NCBI GenBank assembly: GCA_910573755.1
Contig: CAJTBO010000026.1
Span: 1-64,000, forward strand
Source: Lachnospiraceae bacterium
GTDB lineage: Bacteria > Bacillota > Clostridia > Lachnospirales > Lachnospiraceae
DNA: 64,000 nucleotides
Direction of reading: 5' to 3'
Numbering within the stretch: the first letter of the stretch is position 1; each line of letters opens with the position of its first letter. Of the stretch, positions 29,129 through 38,063 are shown in pieces. Position numbers and translations under genes: made by a program. Below the pieces are notes generated by a model. That model was not told the DNA's origin. It saw nothing but the letters and a program-made list of their open reading frames with translations, and made no database searches.

Positions 29129-29886
29129 TCTTCCGCTCCTCCTTCCTGCTCCTGTTTCTCTTCCTGTACCGGAAATTTCCATGCTGCAAATCCCGCTATG
29201 GCAACCGTCAGGATAATGATCTTAAACCCTTCCGAAATCCCCCTGATCCCCGGCAGGCAGGAAAAAAGATAGCTTGCAAGCATGGAAATAATCACGGTCC
29301 CGCAGATGATCCTGCTCTTTTTCGCCGGCGGGATAATGATCGCGATAAACATCCCGTAAAGCGCAACGCCCAGCGCCCGTCCCAGTCTGTCCGGCAGGGC
29401 CGTCCCCAAAAGCGCGCCGAGAAAGGTGCCCAGCGTCCATCCCGGTCCCGCCACCGAAGCCGCCCCGTAATTATAAAACGGATTCAGCTTTCCCTCCACA
29501 GATGAGGCAATGCCGAATATCTCATCCGTGATATAATGGGAAACCGCCATCCGGTGCCCCATCTTCATTCCGCCTCCCGCTTTCTGGGACAAAGCGCAGG
29601 ACATCAGCAGATACCGCAGATTGACGATCAGCGTCGTCATTACCATCTCCAGGTAACCTGTCCCCGAGGCGATCACCGTCATCGCCGCATACTGTCCCGC
29701 CGAAGCATGGAGCAGCATGGAGGAAACCGCCGCCTGAATCGGCGTCATACCTATATTTTTCGCCGTGATCCCCAGTGTGAACGCCACCGCAAAGTACCCC
29801 ATGGCAATGGGCATCCCGTCCCGCAGCCCCTTCTTATACCAGTATCCGTTTCCCTCTCGTATCGTATTGTTTATATTACCGCTCAT
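29125..29886 (-). CDS. azlC: AzlC branched-chain amino acid permease
   Basis: 253-residue polytopic membrane protein with the AzlC hallmarks GLRDGMPIAMGYFAVAFTLG, NLRYLLMSCAL and HYITDEIFGI. Partner of AzlD directly downstream. No regulator (such as AzlB) is adjacent. Confidence 0.93.
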   Translation of the reverse strand: MSGNINNTIREGNGYWYKKGLRDGMPIAMGYFAVAFTLGITAKNIGMTPIQAAVSSMLLHASAGQYAAMTVIASGTGYLEMVMTTLIVNLRYLLMSCALSQKAGGGMKMGHRMAVSHYITDEIFGIASSVEGKLNPFYNYGAASVAGPGWTLGTFLGALLGTALPDRLGRALGVALYGMFIAIIIPPAKKSRIICGTVIISMLASYLFSCLPGIRGISEGFKIIILTVAIAGFAAWKFPVQEEKQEQEGGAEE

Positions 29887-29968
29887 CGTTCTATTTTATC
29901 CCTTTGTATCTTTTCGTAAATGTCCGGCCGGCCTGCTGCCGTACTGCGATCTCCTCCTGTTCGGCCTG

Positions 29969-31360
29969 TCAGGACTCCGCTTCCTGTGCCAAAACCTCCG
30001 TATGCATCCTTTCCCACCTTCCGGTACGGTACTCCGCATACGAGATCAGATAATTCGCGATCCATCCGATGGGCACCACGATCCAGACCACAGCCACCCC
30101 AAACCGCGGCGCAAAGATCATGGAGGCAAACACCCTGATCCCCAGATTTACCATATTTGCCACCGTAAACATTGTCATGTCCCCTGCGCCCCGCAGCAGT
30201 CCGTCCGTGATCATCTTCATACCGATAAACACAAAAAACCACCCGATAAACTGCAGATAACCGACACCGGTCTGATAAGCCGCCGAGGATGCCTCCTCTC
30301 CTAAAAACAGCAGGACAAGCGGCCTGTATGCCAGTTCCACAACCAGACAGAGTATCACGGCAAAAGCGGCAACAATCCCATAGCCCGTGTAATATCCCTG
30401 CTTCACCCGCTCCGTTTTCCCCGCGCCGATATTCTGTGCCGTGTAGGAGCTCATCACATTTCCCATAGCCGACATGGGCACAATACAGATACTTTCCACC
30501 CGCATCGTGGCGGAAAATCCAGCCAGCACCTGTGCGCCGAAGCTGTTTACCACAGACTGCACCAGCATCATGCCGATCGAGATGGTGGACTGCTGTAAAA
30601 TGGAAGGAAGCGCCACCCGCGCCATGTTAAAGCATTCCGTCTTATCAAACAATGCAGTCCTGTAAACATCCCGTTTTTTACCCGTATCATCCTCCGGAAT
30701 AAAGCGCCTCAGCTCTCTTTGCAATATAATGAATGAAAGCACCGCCGAAATTCCCTGTGCAATCAGCGTTGCCCATGCCACGCCGGATACCCCCATTGTC
30801 AGTTCCTTCACAAAAAACACATCCAGCACAATATTGAACAGGGAGGAAAAGATCAGCAGGTAAAGCGGAATCTGTGAACGCCCCAGCGCATTGAACATAG
30901 CCGATAAAATATTATACATGAACAAAAACGGCAGCCCCAGAAAATAGATCTTCAGATAAACCACCGCATCCCCCAGTACATCGGAAGGGGTATTCAACGC
31001 GATCATGATCTGTCTGCCAAGCAGAAGCCCCACGCCCCCGAGCGCGATGCTTGTCACCAGAAAAACCGTCAGAGCCGTGCGGACAGAGAGCATCATCCTC
31101 CGATAATCCCGGGCGCCAAAATAACGGCTTGTGATCACGGAAGCCCCCACCCCTCCGCCGATGGCGATCGAGATAAAAACGGTGGTCAGCGCATAGGACG
31201 CCCCCACTGCCGCCAGCGCATTTTCACTGACAAAGCGCCCCACCACAATGGAATCCACCATCGTATAAAACTGCTGGAATAAATTACCGATGATCATCGG
31301 CATCGCAAACAGAAGAAGCGCTTTTAAGGGCTTTTCCGTGATCAGATATTCCTTTTTCAT
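29969..31360 (-). CDS. MATE family efflux transporter
   Basis: Cation-coupled multidrug or metabolite exporter, 463 residues with about 12 hydrophobic segments. The N-terminus reads PLKALLLFAMPMIIGNLFQQ, followed by the conserved MVDSIVVGRFVSENALAAVG. The start at 31360 is supported by AGGAAAGGAGG; the upstream open frame lacks a site. The substrate is unknown. It is probably independent from azlCD, which begins 80 bp downstream. Confidence 0.92.
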   Translation of the reverse strand: MKKEYLITEKPLKALLLFAMPMIIGNLFQQFYTMVDSIVVGRFVSENALAAVGASYALTTVFISIAIGGGVGASVITSRYFGARDYRRMMLSVRTALTVFLVTSIALGGVGLLLGRQIMIALNTPSDVLGDAVVYLKIYFLGLPFLFMYNILSAMFNALGRSQIPLYLLIFSSLFNIVLDVFFVKELTMGVSGVAWATLIAQGISAVLSFIILQRELRRFIPEDDTGKKRDVYRTALFDKTECFNMARVALPSILQQSTISIGMMLVQSVVNSFGAQVLAGFSATMRVESICIVPMSAMGNVMSSYTAQNIGAGKTERVKQGYYTGYGIVAAFAVILCLVVELAYRPLVLLFLGEEASSAAYQTGVGYLQFIGWFFVFIGMKMITDGLLRGAGDMTMFTVANMVNLGIRVFASMIFAPRFGVAVVWIVVPIGWIANYLISYAEYRTGRWERMHTEVLAQEAES

Positions 31361-31634
31361 AACGTGGCGCCTCCTTTCCTGATCCGTATATTCATAACGG
31401 TTCAGCCTCTGCGGCATTTACCGCTGCATATATTTTAACTGTCCCTGCCTTTGATATACAATGTTATGTACTATCAGTATATGTCATTTCCAAATCTGCA
31501 TCCACTATATTTTATACGCACCAGCCCGAAAAGGCAATGCTGTTTTTCACGTTTACCGTATTGTTGTCCGTCAGACACATCCCTTTTCCGCTTAACCTGT
31601 TGCCCTTCTGTTTTTACCTCTTGCGCAAAAACTG

Positions 31635-31698
31635 TTTACAGATTTCTTTTTTTCGCTATACTGAAACTGTAAGGCAGCCTGCGAAGAAAATCTGTAAA
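31635..31698 (+). promoter_or_regulatory. LytTR gene promoter flanked by an 11-bp inverted repeat
   Basis: TTTACA (31635-31640), 16 bp, TATACT (31657-31662). TTTACAGATTT (31635-31645) recurs in inversion as AAATCTGTAAA (31688-31698), just before the ribosome site. The arms overlap the -35 region and the leader, which suits an autoregulatory operator. The remaining sequence of 31361-31634 shows no gene. Confidence 0.6.
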
Positions 31699-31713
31699 AA
31701 CCGGAGAATTTTC

Positions 31714-32214
31714 ATGAAAGTAACAATAGAAATTGATGAAGGAATCAGCGAAGACGAAGTCGTTATCCGGTGCACCCATCTGCACGACGGGATTATCAGC
31801 CTGCAGAACTATATCTCAAAACAGAATAACGGAAAGCAGTACCTTTCCCTGCATAACGGAGAAACCGACTACTACATTCCCGTACACGACATCTATTTTT
31901 TTGAGACCGAAGGGCGGGAAATACGCGCACATACAGCCGATAAACTTTTTGTCTGTCCCTACAAGCTTTATGAACTGGAGGATCTGCTGCCGGGCTGCTT
32001 TATGAGGATATCCAAATCTTCTATTGCAAATATGGACCATATCTATTCCATCACCCGGAATCTGACTGCTTCCAGTATTGTGGAATTTACCGGAAGCAAT
32101 AAGCACGCACTGGTGAGCAGGGGCTATTACAAAGCGCTGACAGAACGGCTTCATGAAAGAAAACTGGGGCAGGTATCGCTCTCTTCATCTGGCCGGTCAG
32201 CGGAGAAACCGTAA
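31714..32214 (+). CDS. LytTR domain transcriptional regulator
   Basis: 166 residues. The C-terminal LytTR DNA-binding domain spans about residues 45-150 (YYIPVHDIYFFETEGREI and FMRISKSSIANMDHI). The N-terminal 45 residues are not a receiver domain, so it is not a standard two-component regulator. The start at 31714 follows GGAG by 7 bases. It is followed by a LiaF-like membrane protein, and such pairs are common in Bacillota. It probably controls its own operon through the flanking inverted repeat. Confidence 0.9.
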   Translation: MKVTIEIDEGISEDEVVIRCTHLHDGIISLQNYISKQNNGKQYLSLHNGETDYYIPVHDIYFFETEGREIRAHTADKLFVCPYKLYELEDLLPGCFMRISKSSIANMDHIYSITRNLTASSIVEFTGSNKHALVSRGYYKALTERLHERKLGQVSLSSSGRSAEKP

Positions 32215-32283
32215 CAATATCAATTCCGCCGCGTTAATCCGACTCTCCGCCGCGGAATCAAAGTAAAAATGGAGGTATCAATC

Positions 32284-33006
32284 ATGCATAAGAGACAACA
32301 TAAAAAGATATTCTGGGGAATTTTATTCCTTCTGGGCGCAGCCGCACTGTTGATCGGCGGATTAGGCCATCTGGAGGGCTTCAGTTTCTGGACGATTCTT
32401 TTTTCCATCGCCCTGCTTGGCTGCCTGGTGGACGGTATTCTGGACCGATCTTTCGGCCAGATCCTGTTTTCCCTGGCAATCCTGATCATCATCAATGACG
32501 ATTTCCTGCATCTTGAGGCGATCACCCCCTGGCCCGTACTGGGCGCCGCCCTGCTTGGAACGCTCGGGCTGAATATCATCTTTCCGAAACGCTCCGGATG
32601 CAAAACCCCGCCGCTTCCCCATCACCCTAAAAATGCCGGTTTTTCCGGTAAGAATACGCAGGAATTTGTGAGCGGCGAAGAAATCCGCTGTGAAAGCGCC
32701 TTCGGATACGCCGTAAAGTACATCGTCGGCAGGGATATCAGCCGGATCTTTCTGGAAAGTTCCTTCGGCAATCTGGAAGTATATTTCAACGATGCGGTAT
32801 TTAAGGATAACAGGGCAAACGCCTTGATCGAATGCTCTTTCGGCAACATGGAACTCTTCGTGCCCGCCGACTGGAACGTAATAACCAATATAAAACGGTC
32901 CTTCGGCAGTATGGAGGAATCCGGATATGGAAATCCGAACGGGGCAGTCACACTGTTTCTGGAAGGAAGCGTGTCTTTCGGACATGTGGAGATCCATCAT
33001 ATCTGA
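32284..33006 (+). CDS. LiaF-like membrane protein
   Basis: 240 residues, start ATG 32284 behind GGAGGT. Four hydrophobic segments lie in the first 115 residues, followed by a soluble C-terminal domain with repeating glycine-centred strands (SAFGYAVKYI, SSFGNLEVYF, CSFGNMELFV, RSFGSMEE), matching the C-terminal region of LiaF-type cell-envelope stress proteins. Co-transcribed with the LytTR regulator 70 bp upstream; it may sense envelope state and modulate that regulator, which is inference. Confidence 0.82.
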   Translation: MHKRQHKKIFWGILFLLGAAALLIGGLGHLEGFSFWTILFSIALLGCLVDGILDRSFGQILFSLAILIIINDDFLHLEAITPWPVLGAALLGTLGLNIIFPKRSGCKTPPLPHHPKNAGFSGKNTQEFVSGEEIRCESAFGYAVKYIVGRDISRIFLESSFGNLEVYFNDAVFKDNRANALIECSFGNMELFVPADWNVITNIKRSFGSMEESGYGNPNGAVTLFLEGSVSFGHVEIHHI

Positions 33007-33050
33007 CAGCCCATATTCCATATGCGTCTGAAGCCGCTTTTTCCGGTCTT

Positions 33051-35579
33051 TCAGCGTTCGCCGGAGCAGTATTGGAAAACTTCTTTCGCAATATCCACAG
33101 ACGCTTTGGCGTCTTTTGCATAATAGTCGGCGCCGATCTCCATCGCATAACTCTCCGTCAATACGGCGCCGCCTACGAAGATCTTACAGGAATGCCCGCT
33201 CTTTCTAAGAGCGGCAATGGTCTTCTGCATCGAGGAAACGGTCGTAGTCATCAGGGCGGAAAGCCCCACCAGAGATACCTCCTCTTTCAGAACCGCCTCC
33301 ACCACAGCTTCCACAGGCACATCCCTCCCCAGATCGATCACCTGATAGCCGTAATTTTCCAATACCACCCGGACAATATTTTTTCCGATATCGTGGATAT
33401 CTCCCTCCACTGTCGCCATTACGATCTTTCCTTTTGAGAGGCTCTCACCGCCTCTTGCGGCAATCTTTGTCTTGATCAGGTCAAATCCTGCGCAGGCAGC
33501 GTTTGCCGCATTAATAAGCTGTGGCAGAAAAATCTGCTGCTTTTCATATTTATCTCCGACAATATCCAGCGCCGGGATCAGTTTCCGGTTAATCACCTCC
33601 AGCTCGGACATGGTTTCCAAATGTTTTTCGGTCAGATCTGCCACTTCCTGCTTTAATCCCTTCAGCACTGCCGTCTCTATATCCATCTCTGCCGCCGCAG
33701 ACGAAGCAGGCGCAGCTTTTTCCGCCGCTTCCCCGGCAAATCTTTCAATATAAGCCGCCGAGTCCACATCCTCTCCGGATAAGGCACGATACGAAAAAAC
33801 CATGTCCATAATCTCTTTCTGGTTCGGATTGATGATCGGAAAATCCAAGCCGCAGCACATCGCCTGCGTTAAAAAGCTGGATGTAATATGAATCCGCTCC
33901 GGCAGTCCAAAGGAAATATTGCTGACGCCCAGTACACAGTGCAGTCCCATTACTTCACGGATATACCGCACCGCTTTCAGCGTTTCCGCCGCCTGCTTCT
34001 GCTGAGCGGATATCGTCAGGGTCAGTGCGTCTATCAGCACGTCCTCCCGTGGAATACCGTAACTTTCCGCCGCTTTTACAATACGCTCCGCAATAGCGAT
34101 CCTCGCCTCCGCGGTTTCCGGGATTCCGCCTTTATCCATCGTCAGCCCCACTACCGCGGCTCCGTATTTTTTCACAATAGGCAGCACCTTTTCCAGCACT
34201 TCCTGTTCCCCGTTTACGGAATTGACGATAGCCCTTCCGTTACATGCCCGAAGCCCCGCTTCAATCGCCTCCGGATCGGAAGAATCGATCTGCAGCGGCA
34301 GAGATACTACACTCTGTACCGCCTTGACCACTCTGGTCATCATCTCCGCCTCCTCTATCCCCGGCAGTCCCACATTGATATCCAGAATATCCGCTCCCGC
34401 ATCCGCCTGCTCGATGGCGCGCTCCATGATATAATTCATGTCGCCCTCCCGCAGCGCCTGCTGGAATCTTTTCTTTCCCGTCGGATTGATCCGTTCCCCG
34501 ATCACAAGGATTCGTTCTGATTCCTGAATTCGTTCTGATTCCTGGATTCTTCCTGATTCCTGGATTCTTCCTGATTCCTGGATTCGTTCCGCATTCTGAC
34601 GTCCGCCGAATTTTGCCACCTGCGAAGCCGAGCAGACGCCTCTGTGAAGTTTCCGCTCTATCACATCTCCTGTCTTCTCTCTCTCAGAAGAAATGTCCTG
34701 CCGGCTTCCTTCTTCCCCTGCGGTCTCTTCCGCCTCGGCCTGATCCGCCTCAGCCAGAGTATCCGCCAACGCTTTTATAAAATCCGGATTTGTCCCGCAG
34801 CAGCCTCCGAAAACAGAAGCCCCCAGTTTCGGGAACACCGCCATGCGCTTTCCGAATTCCTCAGCCCCCATGCTGTACTCTCCAGTAGCCGGGTCCGGCA
34901 GCCCTGCGTTGGGCTTTACAATGATCGGCAGATCCGTCCAGTACCGCAACTCTTCCACTAAAGGCACCAGTTCTTCCGGTCCAAGAGAACAGTTGATCCC
35001 CAACGCATCCACACCGAGTCCCGTCAGCGTCAGCGCCATCGCCGCCACTGTCGTCCCTGTGAAAGTACGTCCCGAAGCCTCAAAACTCATCGTTGTCCAG
35101 ACCGGAAGCTCACTGTTTTCTTTCGCCGCCAGTACCGCCGCTTTTACCTCATATAAATCCGTCATGGTCTCAAATATGATCAGATCCGCGCCGCATGACG
35201 CTCCCGCTCTCACCACCTGCGCATAAATCTCATAAGCCTTTTCAAAAGAAAGCATACCAAGAGGCTCCAGCAGTTCCCCGATGGGCCCCACATCCAGCGC
35301 CACCTTTGCTTTTCCTGCCGCCGCCCGTTTCGCGATCGCAATATTGGCTGAAACCACCTCTTCCACCGTATAACCCGTACCCTCCAGTTTATGGGCGTTG
35401 GTACCGAACGTATTGGCATACAGCACCTGCGATCCTGCCTCCACATAACTGCGCTGGACGCGCTCCACCACCTCCGGATGCTTCATGCCGAAAACATCCG
35501 GGCGCTCTCCCAGCCCAAGTCCTGCCGCCTGCAGCATCGTACCCATTCCGCCGTCTAAAATTACTCTCTTTTTCATCAT
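33051..35579 (-). CDS. metH: Cobalamin-dependent methionine synthase (MetH) without activation domain
   Basis: Transfers methyl from 5-methyltetrahydrofolate to homocysteine. 842 residues. The homocysteine-binding domain comes first (zinc ligands in INCSLG and GGCCGTNP), then the pterin-binding domain (from ERINPTGKKRF), the cobalamin cap, and the cobalamin domain with EGDIHDIGKNIV, where the histidine ligands cobalt. The C-terminal SAM-dependent reactivation domain of long MetH is absent; a separate activation-domain gene lies upstream. The linker between the first two domains contains four 6-residue RIQES(G/E) repeats. Start ATG at 35579. Confidence 0.95.
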   Translation of the reverse strand: MMKKRVILDGGMGTMLQAAGLGLGERPDVFGMKHPEVVERVQRSYVEAGSQVLYANTFGTNAHKLEGTGYTVEEVVSANIAIAKRAAAGKAKVALDVGPIGELLEPLGMLSFEKAYEIYAQVVRAGASCGADLIIFETMTDLYEVKAAVLAAKENSELPVWTTMSFEASGRTFTGTTVAAMALTLTGLGVDALGINCSLGPEELVPLVEELRYWTDLPIIVKPNAGLPDPATGEYSMGAEEFGKRMAVFPKLGASVFGGCCGTNPDFIKALADTLAEADQAEAEETAGEEGSRQDISSEREKTGDVIERKLHRGVCSASQVAKFGGRQNAERIQESGRIQESGRIQESERIQESERILVIGERINPTGKKRFQQALREGDMNYIMERAIEQADAGADILDINVGLPGIEEAEMMTRVVKAVQSVVSLPLQIDSSDPEAIEAGLRACNGRAIVNSVNGEQEVLEKVLPIVKKYGAAVVGLTMDKGGIPETAEARIAIAERIVKAAESYGIPREDVLIDALTLTISAQQKQAAETLKAVRYIREVMGLHCVLGVSNISFGLPERIHITSSFLTQAMCCGLDFPIINPNQKEIMDMVFSYRALSGEDVDSAAYIERFAGEAAEKAAPASSAAAEMDIETAVLKGLKQEVADLTEKHLETMSELEVINRKLIPALDIVGDKYEKQQIFLPQLINAANAACAGFDLIKTKIAARGGESLSKGKIVMATVEGDIHDIGKNIVRVVLENYGYQVIDLGRDVPVEAVVEAVLKEEVSLVGLSALMTTTVSSMQKTIAALRKSGHSCKIFVGGAVLTESYAMEIGADYYAKDAKASVDIAKEVFQYCSGER
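34511..34582. repeat. Four tandem 18-bp units in metH linker
   Basis: Nearly identical 18-bp units at 34511, 34529, 34547 and 34565 encode RIQES(G/E). They lie between the homocysteine and pterin domains and should vary in number between strains by slippage. Confidence 0.9.
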
Positions 35580-35612
35580 CTCTTCTCCATAGGTTCCTTA
35601 TATATTTCTGTT

Positions 35613-36223
35613 CTATATTTTTTTAACTTTTTCGATAATACATACATGTTCTTTCCTTTTTTTATCATAATGAATTCCAACTAAAAGAATATCTCCTGTA
35701 TAACCTTCAAAAGCCTGTGTATATTTCTTTTATCTGTCGTATTGCCGCCTCCGCATTTTTATTCCATTTCAATTCTGCCACCAATGCCGGATACGCTTCT
35801 CTATATTCCGGTTTCGGAATATAAACAAAATCTGCAAATCCTCTTCCTGCCGGCATTTCTCTCACCGGCTTAAAATAATATTTCTGACTCCCTTTGAAAG
35901 CGAATCAGTTCACTCCATCTATTTCTTTTCATTGCAGCTATAAATTCCTGCCGGATTTCTTCATTAGGGATAGATACAGTCTGATTTGCCTGATTATAAG
36001 CAAGATGCAGATATTTTGTGGGTTCGCTCCCTTTAAACATTCCCCGAAGAAAATTAATATACTCCTCCTGGACCGCATGGTTTGCAGCCTCGTCACGAAT
36101 CAGAACATCCCGTTCATCAACAATAACAATAAACTTTTTTCCCGGAACTGCATTAATACAGGACATCGCACCATAAGCCGTCTCTACAGCATCAGGCACC
36201 TCATTTGAATAAATCTCCCCATA
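35613..36223 (-). pseudogene. Decayed AAA-ATPase-like / PD-(D/E)XK nuclease gene
   Basis: Several pieces of one family appear in order. A piece of the ATPase domain has KKFIVIVDERDVLIRD and AVQEEYINFLRGMFKG. It is fused after a deletion to QTVSIPNEEIRQEFI and RNRWSEL. After another deletion and frameshift comes the C-terminal nuclease end: MPAGRGFADFVYIPK, then ALVAELKWNKNAEAAI and the end at 35613. Full-length members are about 550 residues. The longest surviving open frame is 109 codons, so it is a remnant. It lies between metH and its activation-domain gene. Confidence 0.8.
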
Positions 36224-36934
36224 CTACCCACCTCTTTTCTTCTGCTGATCCGCCACTCCCTGACAGTTTTTCCCGTCCCTGCGATACATACAGTCCCGAA
36301 ACAGGCTGCAGTTCTCGCATCCTCTCTTTCTCAGCGGTTTTTGCATATCGGCGATGCCCAGGACAGCAGTGACGGACTTCCCCGGTATCATCAACAAGGA
36401 CGGGCTTAAAGAAAGCCCGATCCTTCTCCCCGTATCCAGTGCGGCACATAGCTTCTTCTGTGCCGAAAGCGGCAGATCCCCATAGCCCGGACTGAACCGG
36501 TCTGTCAGATAAAGCCCTTCCGCCTCCACTTCCCTGCGCAGATCCATCTCAAAATTATCCGCTACATTCTCGATCGCCGTACTGGCACAGGCATCCATGA
36601 TCACCGCATCCGCCATATTGCTCACACTGTTCCTTGTGAGCAGCCTATCCACTCCCGGTCCCAATGTGACTGCCATCAATACCGCCTCCCGACATCCGGA
36701 CAGAAGTTCTTTGATATCTTTCCCTTCCAGCGCCAACGCAGAAAAAAGCTCTCCGTTTACCGGGAGCCTTCTCCAGATCAGCCGGGGATGAGCCGCCGCC
36801 AGCACATCTTTCTCACAGCGCTTTATCTGCGCTTCCACTTCCGCCGGATATTTCTGTCCCCGATAGCCAAGATAAAGCAATATTTCATTTTCGTTCAATT
36901 CAGTCAGCCTTGCCTGTATATCTTTTCCAGCCAT
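36224..36934 (-). CDS. Methionine synthase activation-domain protein
   Basis: 236 residues, similar to the C-terminal SAM-binding activation domain of long MetH. It would help re-methylate cobalamin that has become oxidised on MetH. Visible features are VTLGPGVDRLL, ACASTAIENVAD and DRFSPGYGDLPLSAQ, and a cysteine-rich C-terminus (RGCENCSLFRDCMYRRDG). Known in Clostridia as a free-standing partner of short MetH. It originally probably formed an operon with metH; a decayed gene now separates them. Confidence 0.88.
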   Translation of the reverse strand: MAGKDIQARLTELNENEILLYLGYRGQKYPAEVEAQIKRCEKDVLAAAHPRLIWRRLPVNGELFSALALEGKDIKELLSGCREAVLMAVTLGPGVDRLLTRNSVSNMADAVIMDACASTAIENVADNFEMDLRREVEAEGLYLTDRFSPGYGDLPLSAQKKLCAALDTGRRIGLSLSPSLLMIPGKSVTAVLGIADMQKPLRKRGCENCSLFRDCMYRRDGKNCQGVADQQKKRGG

Positions 36935-36939
36935 AGCAT

Positions 36940-37342
36940 ATTATTTCCATTTCTCATAGTTCCTGCCAATACAATGTCACCGTCTCTTCAGCATTTTCTC
37001 CGTCGAGTCCGTACTCTTCTATAAATTCGCTTATTCCTTCTTCTCCGTAATCATCTTCAGCACATATTCCGGAATGTATTTTTTCTGTTCTTTTTCATAG
37101 TTTTCCCATATGAAAGCAATATATCGGAATACCTGCATGATAGTATTATAATCAACATCCGACTTATGTTCAATAAGAGAAACCAAATAAAATAAATTAC
37201 TTTTCAAATATACTTTCTTTACTGTATCAGAATTTCTTTTTTCCGCAAACATATGCATATATCGCTCTGTTTTGATCTTTTGCCATTTAAATGCCTTCCT
37301 TTCCGGTATGGCATACAGGCAGACTTCTATATCAGAAAACAA
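36940..37342 (-). pseudogene. Remnant of an Rpn-family (PD-(D/E)XK) transposase-like nuclease
   Basis: The open frame of 103 codons (37031-37342) carries LKSNLFYLVSLIEHKSDVDY and then IAFIWENYEKEQKK, which match the core of Rpn/YhgA-type recombination-promoting nucleases. The N-terminal catalytic part and much of the middle are absent. A neighbouring frame (ISEFIEEYGLDGENAEETVT) extends the C-terminal end to about 36950, implying a frameshift. Confidence 0.55.
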
Positions 37343-37528
37343 TTATATTCTTAGGCATACTGCCAAATACCACACCCGCTTTATTAAATTTTTGTTGTTG
37401 GAATACTTGCCTGAACTTTCAAGATTAGCAAGATTTGATAATATTAAAATAGAAACTTCCACTGAAAGAATCAGTGTGATTTATAAATACTTTATCAAAG
37501 CTCTAATCATTCTGCAAAATATTTTCAT

Positions 37529-37566
37529 AAAAAGGAGCAACAGTTTCCCATTGCTCCTTTTCGTTT
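37529..37566 (-). terminator. Terminator of the surface-protein operon
   Basis: AAAGGAGCAA (37531-37540) and TTGCTCCTTT (37551-37560) form a perfect 10-bp stem; the minus strand continues TTTTTATG. It closes the operon of the giant surface protein and the two small membrane proteins. The remainder of 37343-37616 shows no gene. Confidence 0.85.
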
Positions 37567-37616
37567 TTACCTTTATATCCGGTTATTACAAACCCTATTT
37601 ATACTTCCGGCATAAT

Positions 37617-37805
37617 CTAGTTCCCATCCACAGGCACTGCATCATTTGCATACAGTTCCGCGATCCGGTCCTCCAAATCCTTCTCCTGCTTTTTCATATC
37701 ATGATGTTTCCAGGCAAAAGCCACTATCACCACGATCAGGATGATTGCTGCCGGCAAATCCCACCAGCAGAAGCCAAGCGTAGTATGTTCCAAAACGTAT
37801 GACAT
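37617..37805 (-). CDS. Small membrane protein with WWDLPA motif
   Basis: 62 residues, no known family. A short N-terminal stretch HTTLGFCWWDLPA leads directly into one membrane helix (AIILIVVIVAFAW), then a charged tail likely to form a short coiled coil (MKKQEKDLEDRIAELY). The gene upstream encodes a protein of the same plan with HSSLGMHFWDLPA. The giant surface protein also ends in a membrane helix and a similar MKKHQKKLAEMKDELAEE tail. I infer that the three associate in the membrane. Start ATG at 37805 with a GGAGG site. Confidence 0.75.
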   Translation of the reverse strand: MSYVLEHTTLGFCWWDLPAAIILIVVIVAFAWKHHDMKKQEKDLEDRIAELYANDAVPVDGN

Positions 37806-37833
37806 ATTTTTTCCTCCTTCTCACTTTTAGAGA

Positions 37834-38034
37834 TTACGGTGTCCCCGCAACTCCCTTCTGCATGGTTTCCAGTCTTTCCGTTCTCTCTTCATCAAACTCT
37901 TCTTCCCGCTTCTTCTGATTGCGGCTGTGCACAATCAGTTCCACCAGAATGATCACTCCGGCAAGGAGCGCCGGCAGATCCCAGAAGTGCATTCCCAGAC
38001 TGCTGTGTGTAAAATTATATAAATTCATCCACAT
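37834..38034 (-). CDS. Small membrane protein with FWDLPA motif
   Basis: 66 residues, paralogous in plan to the protein immediately downstream: THSSLGMHFWDLPA, a single membrane helix (LLAGVIILVELIV), then a strongly charged tail (RNQKKREEEFDEERTERLE). The gap to the surface-protein gene is 29 bp and to the next small gene 28 bp, so all three are co-transcribed. Function unknown; I do not recognise a named family. Confidence 0.75.
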   Translation of the reverse strand: MWMNLYNFTHSSLGMHFWDLPALLAGVIILVELIVHSRNQKKREEEFDEERTERLETMQKGVAGTP

Positions 38035-38063
38035 ATCATTACCTCCTTCCCGCCTGCGCGTCC

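Noticed and set aside
32362-33021. Minus-strand frame of 219 codons opposite the LiaF-like gene
   Set aside because: Antisense to a gene with ribosome site, membrane helices and a conserved partner; no independent support.
37272-37802. Plus-strand frame of 176 codons across the surface-operon terminator
   Set aside because: It runs through a strong terminator and antisense to the WWDLPA gene; composition looks non-coding.
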